Of a stretch of 64,000 nucleotides of DNA, positions 47,201 to 57,437 are shown in pieces; within the stretch, counting starts at the first letter, position 1; the number at the start of each line of letters is the position of its first letter. This DNA is from Gyrodactylus bullatarudis (taxonomy: Eukaryota; Platyhelminthes; Monogenea; Gyrodactylidea; Gyrodactylidae). The notes under the pieces were generated by a model. It had not been told where the DNA came from, ran no database searches, and worked only from the letters and a program-made list of their open reading frames with translations. Position numbers and translations under genes: made by a program. Location: assembly GCA_012064415.1 (NCBI GenBank), contig SSNU01000107.1:117373-181372 (forward strand), in the 5' to 3' direction.

Positions 47201-50200
47201 CCCATTTTTCTCGGTTTTTACCGATGCCTAAGTACCATACTTTTTGGCCTTTTTTATATTTAGACGGCTTCTCTTTTGGTTCTTTTGGATGTACTAATAA
47301 GTCTAGGTTTGGTATTAAACATTTTTTCTGCATTTTATAAAATTGAAACATTTCATCTTTTAAGTTATGCTTATTTTTCCATTTTGAGTAATCTAAGATA
47401 TTTTCTTTTATTTTTAACAAATCTTCATCTTTCGTTGACTCTTCTTTAATCTTTTCCCAAGTTAAGGGCGACTTTTTAAATTTATTTATCATATTTTCTG
47501 TTAACTCAAGGTCAATTTTATTTATGATTGCGATTATGTTTTCTTGAGCTAATGATTTATTATCTTCAATTAGACGTGATAAAGCGTCTGCCATTCCGAA
47601 CTCTTTAGTACCTATGTGTTCAATGTTGAAATCATAATTGGCAATTAGTAAACCCCATCTTTGAAGTCTTAGAGAAGTATAAATTGGTATTCCATTTTTC
47701 GGTTTAAAGATATGTAATAAGGGTTTGTGATCTGTCTGAAGTATAAATTTCTTTCCTATTATAAATTTGTGGAATCTTTGGATAGCTAATATTAGTGCTA
47801 AACCCTCTTTCTCAATTTGGCTATATTTTCTTTGACTAACGTCAAAGGTAGCATGCATATGTTGTATTGGTCTTATGATGCCATTCTTATCTTTTTGTAG
47901 TAGTACGCCACCCATGGCGTAGTCACTAGCGTCGGCTGCTACTATGGTAGTTTTATCTAAGTCAAAATGAGCTACCATTGTTTCTTTACAAATCAGATTT
48001 TTTATATTTTCTACTACCTTAGTGTGTTTGTCTGACCAAGTAAATTCCGCGTTTTTATGAATAAGTTGTTGCAGGATTGGTGTATATTTATATAATTCTT
48101 TCATGTATGGACTATAAAAAGTAACCATGCCTAGGAATGTCATTAAGTCTTCGAGGTTTTTTGGTAATTTCATGTTTTTGAAAGTCTCGACTTTTTTAGG
48201 GTCGGGTCTTCTGCCATGTTCATCAATGATATGTCCTAGGAATTTTATTTCTTTTTAGAAAAATTTTGATTTGTCTAGGTTAGCCTTTAGTCGAAATTCA
48301 TTTAACCTTTTGAAAAGTTCTATTAGGGTTTTACCTAACTCTGTTTCGTTTTTGGCGAATCCCAGGATGTCATCCATATAAGTTCTTACATTAGTCAAAT
48401 TTACTGTGACTTTATCTCTGACTTCTTGGCATATAGCCGGAGCAGATTTTACCCCAAAACATAATCTTTTATATCTATATAATCCTAGATGAGTGTTGAC
48501 TGTGAGTATTTCTCTAGATTTTCTTTCTACTGGGATTTGTAGAAATGCTTCAGTTAAGTCAACTACGAAGAAGATTTTACCCCCTGCTAATGACGCAAGA
48601 ACGTCTTCTATATTTCTCTGAGGATATTTGTATGCTAGTATTTGGTCATTGGCACTACCTGATAAGTCGATGCATGTCCTAATTTTGTTGTTAGCTTTTT
48701 GTACATATACTAATGGTGCAGCCCAGTCTGAGTATTCTACTCTTTCTATGTAGTTCGCCTTTTCCAATCTCTTTATCTCATTAGTTATAAGTTCTTCTCG
48801 ATGATAAGGAACATCTCTAGCAGCTCTAAACACTGGTATAGCATTTTCTTTTAGTCTGATTTTAGCTTCAATTCTACATAACCCTATAGAAGTTTCGTTT
48901 AGTTCTTTAATTTTGTCTAGATAAATTTTATTTTGAGTTTCTATGTTACATATTGTTATGTTTTTGCAGTTAGGACAAGTTTTGACCTACTCTCATAATT
49001 TTGAGTGTGTCGATTATGTTACGTCCTAGGATATTTTGTGGAATTTCAGATGACACATACATGTTAGTGTTTAGTGTTTGATTTTGATATTTTATTTTGG
49101 CTTTAAATTTTCCTTCTATCTTAAGTTTTTGTGTGTTGGCTACAGATGCTATGATATCATTCTCTTCTAACTCTTGATATGTTTTATCTTTATAAGTTTT
49201 TAAAGTTATTAATGATATTTTTGCACCCGTGTCATATAGGCTAGTTATTTTTACATTGTTAACAATGATATCTATTTCAGTGTTCACTTCGTCATCATTA
49301 ATGTCGTTAAAATTTATGAAACATATATTACAGTTTAAGTTGTCTCTGCATTTGAACTCCGGATGTCCTACCTTCTTGCATTTTTGACACTGGTGGTATC
49401 GGTAACGACATATACCCATGTGTGTCTTGCCACAGCCTGAACATGGTTGGTTGGTTGGGTTGAAGACTGGTCTGTCCCTGGCTGGAGGGGCTGGTCGTCT
49501 TGGTTGGAATTCTCGCCGGACTTGTTGGACTGTGGTCTCTGGTTTTGGCGCCTCTTCTTTTTTCGGTTCATCGCAGGTCTGAAACATCTTGGCTTCAGCC
49601 ATGGCGTTCATCACGATGGTGTGAGGATAAAGATCTTCTACCCCTTCTTGGTTCTCTTGAGCCCTTCTTCTTTTTTCGGACTCTTCATTCACTTTCTTTA
49701 AAACGATCTCCTTCATTTTTGCATGTCTCTTGTCTTAAAGTGAAGAAATAAACGCGAGTAACATGCTTTCGCCTGTGGACATGTTTGTCCATTCAGCTTT
49801 CTCAAACTGATCCATGAGTTTTGCGCACCACTCATCGTACTCAGTGCCCTCAGGGATAGCTTGTGTAAACAGTTCAATTCTCTTCAAATGTAACGGGACT
49901 TTGTCCGAGTAGATTGCGATCAGTTTCTCGAGGACCTTCTCAATGGTTACCTCGTCGTCATTGATATCTAATGGCTTCATGGCGTATCGAAGGTTATTGA
50001 AGGCTTTGTCATCCAACTTTTGCCATAGATATCCTTTCTTTTCATAGCTCGACAGATTAGCAGTTTCAGTTGTGAATTGTGGACCTATTCTTGCCCAAAA
50101 TTTTGCGAAATCTCCATTGGGGTCATGTTTGAAGACCTCGTTGGACCGGGTGAGTGCTAGTCTAAGTTGGTGGTTGTTAGTGGCCTGTCTTTGTGCGGAC

Positions 50201-52428
50201 ACGGCGTTGACTTGGATGTCGGTTGTATTTTGTTGGTATCCCACTTCTGACACCACTGTTGTATACGTGGGGGAAGAAGGAAGAGAAGTTTGCGTATTGA
50301 TAGAATTCATATTAATTTGGTATGAGCAAATATATTCTTAATATAACTCTTGTCTTGATAAGTCTTTGAATTTAATTATAGCGCCTTGTACTTTGTTCAT
50401 AACGTCTCGACTCGAAGCGTCCTGGCCTTTGTTTAACTATATTTGTAAAAGAGGTAAATTAATCATGAATATTTATAAGATATAATCAAGGCAGGATATA
50501 ACACTAACTAACTAGTTACATTTTATCATAGGGTACTCTTATTTTCTCTAGATGATGGTTGTGAATGAACAGTATATTTTTTTTACTGAAAATGTTTACA
50601 GATTATCTTTTGAGGTTGGATTTAAACAAAAACCAACCATAATAGACATTTCTCAGCTAAATCACTCTATCATTGATACATTCAGACCAAAATTTCTCAA
50701 TTATTTTTCAAAATAATTTCAAAAGGAACATCAAGTAAGAAATGGTGTTTAGATTCTGTCAAAACTCAGTCTGTAGATTCAAATCATGATACATAGAAAT
50801 ATGTAATAATGTTTCATACATGTTCAAATATTCATGTTTTAATCGAAAAAAATTCATTTCTGAAAATTAAAATGAAAAACTTTTGTGTCAAAATTAAAAT
50901 TGTGGAATACGATAAGATTCCTAATACTTACTTTTATATCGAAATAAACAGTTTATATTATAAAATGCCTAGTTTTTTTAGAATAAAATTAAGGCTTGGT
51001 AATATGTATCAGCTACCAACTTTTGGTTGAAGAAATTTTCCTATTTACCTACTGAGTAGTACTCAGTCTTATCTGAGAAATCTTGTGATTACTATTGCTG
51101 AATATCTTTATTGATCAAACAAAAAATAACGACTTAGAAAAAAAGTCATTGCGTGAGATTTCACAGTATTTTATTTCAAGATTTGAAAATGACAATGAAT
51201 TGTTTTGTTGACAGGGAAAAATTAATATAAAATGAAAGTTTTTATCAGAGTATAATTTTTTACATCGAATAAATTATTTATTTGTATCCTCTTTAATAAT
51301 TTCAGATATATATTACCGTTTAAAAATTCGATTATTTCAGCTATTCAATAGTATCGATTGGAAAATATTATGAAGCTAGTTGACTTGAAAATGAGAAATT
51401 ACTATTTTTACAAAAAGCTCAATATTTTTCGCCATAAAGTCACGAGAGAAATAATTTTAGAATTTCGAAGAAGCATTTTAATTCCACTTTGTCAACTTTC
51501 CGACCCGAAATTTTCATCGATTTTGATAGCTAATCGCCGGTGATAGCTCAACTGGCAAAGCAAAGGACGAAAAAAAATTTCAAATTCACAAATAACTCAT
51601 CAAAATCCAGGATTCACATACATCCCGTATCTAGCATCTTTTAAATTAGCATCTAATTTTAACTTTAGATCTAAATTCATCAATAAATGCAAAATAATTG
51701 GAGGGAAAAAGTTAATAAAACTTAATGACCTGAATAATAAAAATATTTTCAAATTCCCAAAATGTTCATATCTCAAATTTAAATTTATGATCTACTACAA
51801 AAGACTGTTTTCTCTTGAAATTCATTTGCTGAAAGGTGTTTTTCAATTTTCAATTATCATTAGGATCTCATAAGTTAATTCTTGATTTTTTTTCAAGTTC
51901 ATTCAAATGTTGGAATGGCTGAAAAATCCACAATTTTACCAAGGAGATACAACTAATCTGATATCATCAATCGTTTTTCACACAGTTCGTTTATTTCCCA
52001 CAGCTATCAATTCAGTTTGTTATGATAAAGATAAAGATCCGGAACTACAGAATAGTTCTTGTGTTAATTTAAATAGCAGTAACAGTTGTCAAATAATTGA
52101 TGATAATTTTTCTGAACTACCCAAACCTTCAGAAATTGTTGTCACAGAAAAGACAATTTTCGATGAAATTAAAGAGGCAAAGCTGACAAACATTCGTGGT
52201 CCGATATTGAATTTATTATTGAATGCTTTCCTAACACTACGCCCACTTGGCTGTGAGAAAACTCAGGTTTACGATTTAGCCCATCATTCTGTCATTTATT
52301 TCAAATGTCAAATGACTGACATTCTAATAGGAGCCTTATATTTTCTCAATTCAAATATTAAACTATATGTGAATATCAAGAATTGTCAAATTGAAGGAAC
52401 AGAGCAATCAAAATCTAAAAATTGTTAA
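44203..52428 (+). CDS. hAT-transposase-derived gene, three exons, frame intact
   Basis: Exons 44203-45382, 45949-46142 and 51898-52428 join in frame (phases 1 and 0) to 634 codons and a stop. The N-terminus is a BED-type zinc finger: W and F at the start, CIECKTQHIF, then a His-rich HLLHHYIICH. The RNase H-like region has ISVKVFG and LTADNSKKM (the DN of hAT). However, the first catalytic Asp position reads ITQEFTNISNRKY where hATs have TxDxW. The usual CxxH block also reads CPANA. The C-terminus has the dimerisation region (RGPILNLLLNAFLTLRPLGCE...DILIGALYFLNS), with EKTQVYDLA replacing ER.FS. An acidic Ser/Asp run lies at about residues 275-295. The intact frame with lost catalytic residues suggests a host-adopted DNA-binding protein, but a decayed transposase with lucky frames is possible. 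Intron 1 holds a tRNA gene. Intron 2 holds an LTR element. Confidence 0.7.
45763..45849 (+). tRNA. tRNA-Tyr (GTA) with a 14-nt intron
   Basis: The acceptor stem CCGGTGA/TCACCGG is perfect, with C1-G72 as expected for eukaryotic tRNA-Tyr and discriminator A. The D arm is GCTC...GAGC, the anticodon stem GAGGA/TCCTT (one G-T), anticodon GTA at 45796-45798, and the T arm GGTGG-TTCAAAT-CCGCC. The intron 45800-45813 lies one base after the anticodon, the canonical position, as in nearly all eukaryotic tRNA-Tyr genes. Internal promoters are the A box TAGCTCAGCTGG and the B box GGTTCAAATCC (45828-45838). A T-run at 45853-45859 would terminate Pol III. The gene sits in intron 1 of the hAT-derived gene on the same strand. 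Confidence 0.95.
45853..45859 (+). terminator. Pol III T-run after tRNA-Tyr
   Basis: Seven T residues begin four bases after the discriminator base. This is the standard eukaryotic Pol III stop for the preceding tRNA. Confidence 0.8.
46510..46723 (-). repeat. 3' LTR, 214 bp
   Basis: On the plus strand it begins TGTTGTATACATAGAATTC and ends GGCAGGATATAACA. It lacks 33 nt of the U5 portion present in the other LTR, between TGTTGTATAC and TAGAATTC. Confidence 0.9.
46724..46736 (-). promoter_or_regulatory. polypurine tract
   Basis: AAAAAGGGAGGGA on the minus strand directly precedes the 3' LTR, where it would prime plus-strand DNA synthesis. Confidence 0.8.
46803..50310 (-). pseudogene. gag-pol of the LTR element, with stops, a frameshift and an integrase deletion
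   Basis: Gag starts at 50310. An in-frame TAA at 49735-49737 interrupts it before KRHAKMKEIV. The nucleocapsid has a CCHC knuckle (CQKCKKVGHPEFKC) and an adjacent CSGCGK pair. The protease active site is LYDTGAK. A one-base shift just before 48970 separates protease from reverse transcriptase, which has FFVVDLTEAFLQIPV and YMDDILGF. An in-frame TAA at 48255-48257 interrupts FFxKEIKFLGHIID. RNase H follows (VAADASDYAMGGVLLQ, SQIEKEGLALILAIQRF, TDHKPLLHIF). After LIPNLDLLVHPKEP the frame jumps to KYKKGQKVWYLG, the integrase C-terminal region. The zinc-binding and DDE core are missing. About 100 Arg/Ser/Glu-rich residues end the frame. It cannot make its own integrase or an unbroken polyprotein. 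Confidence 0.88.
50238..50255 (-). promoter_or_regulatory. primer binding site, tRNA-Leu type
   Basis: TGGTGTCAGAAGTGGGAT is complementary to ATCCCACTTCTGACACCA, the 3' end of animal tRNA-Leu (CAA/CAG type, recalled from known sequences). It starts one base after the LTR and is read through by the gag frame. Confidence 0.75.
50257..50503 (-). repeat. 5' LTR, 247 bp, containing the gag start
   Basis: Its sequence matches the 3' LTR except for about three substitutions and the extra 33 nt. The gag ATG (50308-50310) and the first 18 codons lie inside its U5 end. Confidence 0.9.
51367..51536 (+). repeat. truncated family A foldback end
   Basis: GAAGCTAGTTGACTTGAAAATGAGAAATT with CTCAATATTTTTCGCC resembles the left terminus of the copy at 33642. 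The opposite arm is missing, and the sequence runs directly into the tRNA-Tyr fragment. Confidence 0.55.
51537..51570 (+). pseudogene. 5' half of tRNA-Tyr followed by an A-run
   Basis: CCGGTGATAGCTCAACTGG and CAAAGCAAAGGAC match the first 32 bases of the tRNA-Tyr gene at 45763 with 4 differences, ending just before the anticodon, where GAAAAAAAA follows. The A box survives but the B box is absent, so it cannot be a tRNA gene. The abrupt end at the anticodon loop with an A-tract suggests retroposition of a tRNA half or the head of a tRNA-derived SINE. Confidence 0.75.
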
Positions 52429-53263
52429 TTTATTTTCTTTAACCCAAAAACGAGAACTAAGTCGATTCAGAACTAATGAAATTAAGAATATTTCATAAAT
52501 ATTCTCAATAACATCAAAAAATGTACAAACTATGTAGTTGTACGTTGAATAACCAGCAATAAATTGTACATAAGATTTGTGTAAAAAATCTTTTAGAATA
52601 AAACATCCTAAATTCAAATTCCATCAGACTTTTAAAACCCTCCCTTTCTTGTTGCATTTACATATATTGCCTTTTCTAGAAGCAATCCTAAGGAAAGTAA
52701 AGGTAAGAGATACTCGAGCCAAACTTTGTTCTCATAAAATTCAAGTGTACTCCTCATGAGAAATTTATCTAAAAAATTTTAAACAGTCTCTACTGAGTTT
52801 GCAATGTAAAAATCCTTACTTTTTCGCTTATTGTTATTTCGAGCGGTAGTGATATACTAAATAAAAAAATTCCCAGATACTAGCACTACTTGTAAAAATT
52901 ATGAGATGATAAACCAAATAACAAGTTGGTCTACACTTAAAATTGTTGACATTAATTCGGAAGACTATAGGGAAATTTCCTAATTGAATGATGAAAGAAA
53001 AATTCCCCATTAGATTGAAATATATATATGTATTGTTGATTATTCAAGGATTTCCGATCATGTGAAATTACTTTTAAACAACTAACTTTCCATTAAAGCA
53101 CCTTAAAGTATTGTACTGATTCGATAGTAATAGTTTTTAAATTACATTCAGATCATAAATTCATATAAACATTGTTTAATAAACAATTCATATTTTGCTT
53201 AGAGAATAGTTGTCCCCTCTCATTTCTGTCCAAGTCATGTTGGTCTTTTCAATATCGATGTAC
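52429..53263. other. downstream of the hAT-derived gene
   Basis: No supported exon or RNA gene is seen. A possible polyadenylation signal (AATAAA) for the hAT-derived gene is at 52557-52562. Confidence 0.35.
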
Positions 53264-53842
53264 AGTTGGTTGATATGAGGTTGAGAATCTAGGATTATTA
53301 CAGAATTCTCGATATTTTCATCGAGAATTAGAATTTTTTTAAGATTTTTTGCAACCCTGCTCATGTTGCCCACTTTCACCAGTTGAAGAAAAAAATCCTA
53401 AGAAAAACTATTTTTATGAAAAATATGGCCAAAATCCCAATTTTTCGAAATTAGAACCGAAAATTTTTATTGATTTGAAAGTTGGAGGCTGATCAAAAGA
53501 GGTTTTTCAGGATCAAGATTAGACAAGAAAGATGACTAACACCGTCAAATTACCGACAGTTACCCCATTTTCGAGAGATTTGAATTATCGAAATTTCATT
53601 GATTTTCAAGTAGTGAAAATGATCAAAAAATTGAAATTCAACTCCCAAACGATAATAAGGCTATGCATTAGATAAGATTCAATTGAATTGATTTTCTTGT
53701 CTAATCTTGACCCTGAAAAACCTCTTTTGATCAACCTCAGACTTTCAAATCAGATATTCCAAAATATCTTTAAAAAATTTGTATTCTTGATGAAAATATC
53801 GAGATTTCTGTAAAATTCATAGATTCCCAAATTTATGAAAAC
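53264..53842. mobile_element. foldback element, family A
   Basis: The left end GTTGGTTGATATGAGGTTGAGAATCTA (53265) and right end TAAAATTCATAGATTCCCAAATTTAT (53812) are opposed family termini. CTGATCAAAAGAGGTTTTTCAGGATCAAGATTAGACAAG (53491-53530) returns inverted at about 53697-53735. Confidence 0.7.
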
Positions 53843-54352
53843 TCACTCAAGGCATTCGTTTTCATGTCGTTGATGTTAAAAATTCCTTATTCTATTTGTA
53901 ATTCAGATAAATTACTGCAAAACAAGAGGGGGCAAATGTTCTATTGATAAGCCAAAAAATGTTCGTGAAAGAACGATGTTTAATAATTTCTATAAAAAGA
54001 AATTTTCCAAAAATAATATAAAATCGCCCATCGATATGATAAAATTAATCTTCAATTTTCTTTTTTCGCTCCAATCTGGATCAGAATTTACTCAAATCAA
54101 TAAAATTTATTTTAATTTTTTTATCTAGACAATTTGGGCGAGAAATAATAAACTTCTGATAATAAACTTCTAATTTATTAAATGTTGCCAAGGGGAGGAA
54201 TTGTGATAAAAAGACCTCCTGTATAAAATCAAATGAATGATGTAACTTTTTAATGTTGAATAAACAGTGTTTATTGAGGATTTGAAGAAAACTCGAACAT
54301 CAATAAACTTGTGACTGAATTGGAATCATAAACTTTTTTCAGACTGAGAAAA
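53843..54352. other. gene-free stretch
   Basis: It contains an inverted copy (about 53905-53965) of the CTCTTGTTTTGCAGTAATTT repeat seen at 30132-30190. No gene is seen. Confidence 0.35.
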
Positions 54353-54679
54353 ATGAAACTTACAATGACAACAGAATTTTTTTCATTTGTCGAAAATTTA
54401 CGTGCCAATATTGATTCCTCTGATGAAAATTTCGAATCATTGAGGACTCTAGTTAAAACAATTATTAAGTAATTGTAGACGACTACTTTTTATAAGGTTT
54501 TGAGGTTTTGTTCCAGGTTGGAGAAATTTACTTTTTCTTTTGGTTCATATAATAAGAGATGGATTATTTTGAGTCTTAAAGAATCAGTTTCGAAAATTGT
54601 TAATGATACTATTGATGAGGTTTTTCTGTGTTTATTTATTCTATTTATTATTGCACATTTAATATTTAAAGCTAGTTAA
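54353..54679 (+). CDS. possible small membrane-anchored protein, two exons
   Basis: ATG at 54353, ten bases after a TTTTTTCAG acceptor, opens a 116-nt exon ending at AA|GTAATT. After a 48-nt intron (54469-54516, acceptor TTGTTCCAG) the frame continues to TAA at 54677. The product is about 92 residues. A helix-prone, charged N-terminal part (FFSFVENLRANIDSS, ESLRTLVKTIIK, SLKESVSKIVNDTIDE) is followed by a terminal hydrophobic run VFLCLFILFIIAHLIF, like a tail anchor. Alternatively the GAG|GTTTTT at 54619 is a donor and the hydrophobic tail is intronic. No family is recognised. Confidence 0.4.
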
Positions 54680-56546
54680 ATGTCGAAATGATCAATTTTT
54701 AAATTAACTCAGCTCAAATGACAATAGCTACTCCAGGGATCTGTTTCAATAAGTTTGATCAAAAAAAGGATTATTTAGTCTTTTAGTTTAGATTGAAACT
54801 ATGGAATGTCCAATAAATAAACTGAATTTAATACAGCTTGAGAAGAAAAGGAAGAACATTAGAGTTTTGTATCAGGAAATTTTCACGTATCGAACTGTCG
54901 TTTCTCTTTAAGAGATATCTGAGAATCTACCACAAACTCATGATTCTTTGGCTGAATTTAGTAAAGAATAGCTACCCAACATAGTTTTTAAATCTTTTTT
55001 CCAAGTTCCTAACTGGTTATAAACTAATCAGATCAGGTTGTTTTGCTGAACATGAATTCCTATCCCTTCCTTGAAGAAAACAAAAGCGTAAAATTACTCA
55101 TACAATCTTCAACTTTCTTGAACTATTTGAACTCTTTCGCATTTCTCTTCTACGCTGCTATTTATTAATCTTTATAGTCCCACTAGGTTATTTATTTCTC
55201 ATATCATTTTAGCAACTCAATATTTCTGGTCAGCAACAAAAAACTCAGTATTGTTTATTTAAGCCTCAGAAAATACTTCACCATTACCTCCGATTCGATA
55301 TAGAGTCTCCTAGAATACGCGAAAATCTCAGCTCTATCATTCGTCAAACTAGTACCATACTAATTCAAAGTTTTTTATTCCCAACAATTTAATTTTTTGA
55401 AAACCTACTTCCAAAGGTTATAGATAAAAAATTAAATCTCCTGCAAACTCCTGAACTCTATCTACCAAAAATTTTCAAGATAAGCAATTTTGGATGACCT
55501 AATTTTTAATTGATAACTCCTAAAAAATAAAAATACAGGTTGAACCAAATTTTTAAAAAGTTTCTAAAATAAGAAAAAGTCTGCCCCTTCTGACCAATCA
55601 GGAGTCACAAAGGGTCTGACCAATGAAATTCGAGTAACCAAACTAAGCGGCGAAGAATCGGTAAAATAGCTTCAAAGAAGCATTTAATACTCTGATTTGT
55701 ATTTAAATTCAATAATTGCGTTAAAACTATAATCCTTTAAGGGTAAAAGAGTTTTGGTGTTTTTTCTGCTCACGTAAAATTCTTGATTATTTGCAAATTT
55801 AATTTCAAATTTTTAAAAGTTATACTACTCCTGATCGGAGAAAAATATTTAACATATGGATGATCTCAAGTAACTAAAGCTATTCTCGATGAATTTGAGA
55901 ATTCATGATTTTTACATAAATCTCATTTTTTCATCAAGGAATCAAAATTTTGTATAATGATAATAAGTGAGACCTTTTCAGTTTAATTGGATTTTTACAT
56001 CTTTGAACGGTTACTTTTTCGGTCCAACTCAGATAGGGAATACCAGAGCCAAATGTCTAGAAGAGGCTTTATAAATGGTTTATGTCATTACAAATAATCA
56101 CACTAATGTTGTACGTTTTTCTATTAGAACCTGTTAATATTTTGTTTACAAAAGGCATCAATTTACATAAAGGTGTCAGATTTCCTTCAACTATCAATCA
56201 ACTTGATCTTATCATTGAGAATTCTGATTTGGAAAATTTCCGATCCTAACCAATTACTGGATAATGAAGAATTGACAATCTTCTTGATCAGCGGCCTATA
56301 CATAAATTAAAAGTAGATTTAAAAGTAATCAGATTTAGAAAATACCTTACAGAAATTTTTTTTAAGGGCTTATAACTAGTACTTATTAAGTACCCTCTAT
56401 TTGAAGGTCAAAATCCTAAAATTAAAAAATGAATATAAATCCTCTCAAACGTTTCGTGGAATTTTAGAAATTGAAAAAATAAATTAAGGGATTTTACAGG
56501 TTATTTATGTAAATAAGGTTATTTTTATATAAATGATTCTGTTTAA
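54680..56546. other. gene-free stretch
   Basis: Short open segments only. A family A terminus (AAAGCTATTCTCGATGAATTTGAGAATTCATGATTTTTAC) is at 55878. No RNA gene is seen. Confidence 0.35.
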
Positions 56547-57437
56547 CCCTCGCACGGTATTTGGGGTCAAAAAGACCCCAAGGTGATTTCAATCCTCTAT
56601 AAATATTTTATTATTTTTTTTGTATGAAATTTTTTTGTAATCCTAGAGCAATAATTATTCAATGAAAAGTTATAGTTATTTTTCAGTTGTCGGTCTATTA
56701 ATACACAAAATAACTAACTCAGAAAAAATTATAACTGAGTCAGAATTTGGGGTCTTTTTGACCCCATCCTCTTTTTTCATCTTATTTTGTTTGTATTTTT
56801 ATTTTGTTCGTGATGGCAGTTATCATCTATTTTTTGCATCATTAGCTACTACAATAAAGATCTACATATGAGCTGGTCTTACGTGCTATGAACAGAGAAT
56901 TATTAGATGAATCCGAAGAGCAAATTTCTGATAAAGAATAAGACGAGGACTCTCTAATTTTTCGAGTTTAACTTTTATCAGAATGTGGATCGATATTTTT
57001 CTCGAAAAAACCTCTATGCTCAATACCTATGGCTTGCACCAGATTCACAGCAAATCCAGGACTAACAAAATTTTCCCGATCGTGTATTGATCCTGAAGAT
57101 TTTTTTTCAATTTATTCATTGATGCCAATATTGAATCAGCATATAGAAAATTATTCGAACAAATGTATATATACAAGTATATGCAAGACTAAAAAAGAGA
57201 GCTGGATTTGGGCTTTGATCCAGAGCAAGCGATAGAAAACAACAAAGTCACTGTGGAAAATGCAACATTTATATATGCGAATAACATTTTTGCCTAAGTA
57301 GTCCTAAATGTCTATAAAATTATATAAATCTTGTTGAAAAGAATCTTTTTCTCCGCTAAAACTAGTGTTGAGAGAAAGTGGGGTCAAAAAGACCCCAAAT
57401 TTGATCTACGTGATTTTTTTCAAATTCCGTGCGAGGG
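56547..57437 (+). mobile_element. piggyBac transposon relic, 891 bp
   Basis: CCCTCGCACGG at the left end and CCGTGCGAGGG at the right end lie directly inside TTAA on both sides (56543-56546, 57438-57441), the piggyBac signature. Three copies of the palindrome GGGGTC-AAAAA-GACCCC (one in opposite orientation) lie at 56563-56579, 56750-56766 and 57379-57396. From ATG 56888 the plus strand encodes decayed piggyBac transposase N-terminus: an acidic ELLDESEEQ stretch, two stops, then NPGLTKFSRSCIDPEDFFSI...ILNQHIENYSNKC. This matches the conserved GLT..-D..-F.LF..-..I...TN.Y region. The catalytic DDD core is missing. Confidence 0.82.

Larger units (their letters stand above)
46510..50503 (-). mobile_element. 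Ty3/gypsy-like LTR retrotransposon, integrase core deleted
   Basis: The LTRs 46510-46723 and 50257-50503 begin TG and end CA and are flanked by the 5-bp duplication CTAAC (46505-46509, 50504-50508). Next to the 5' LTR (right side, minus strand), TGGTGTCAGAAGTGGGAT (50255-50238) matches the 3' end of tRNA-Leu as a primer site, after a one-base gap. A purine tract AAAAAGGGAGGGA adjoins the 3' LTR. The internal order is gag, protease, reverse transcriptase, RNase H, a remnant of the integrase C-terminus and an Arg/Ser-rich tail. Apart from a 33-nt gap, the LTRs differ at only about three sites, so the insertion is recent. It lies antisense in intron 2 of the hAT-derived gene. Confidence 0.92.

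Noticed and set aside
49447..49751. Plus-strand open frames across the gag region
   Set aside because: They are antisense shadows of gag-pol, which has recognisable CCHC and protease motifs on the minus strand.
50072..50341. Plus-strand frame rich in Trp and Cys
   Set aside because: It is antisense to gag and the 5' LTR, and its composition is explained by the coding strand.
50602..50716. Possible extra exon of the hAT-derived gene after TTTACAG
   Set aside because: Its open phase does not fit the phase-0 ends of the neighbouring exons, whereas 46142 joins 51898 directly in frame.
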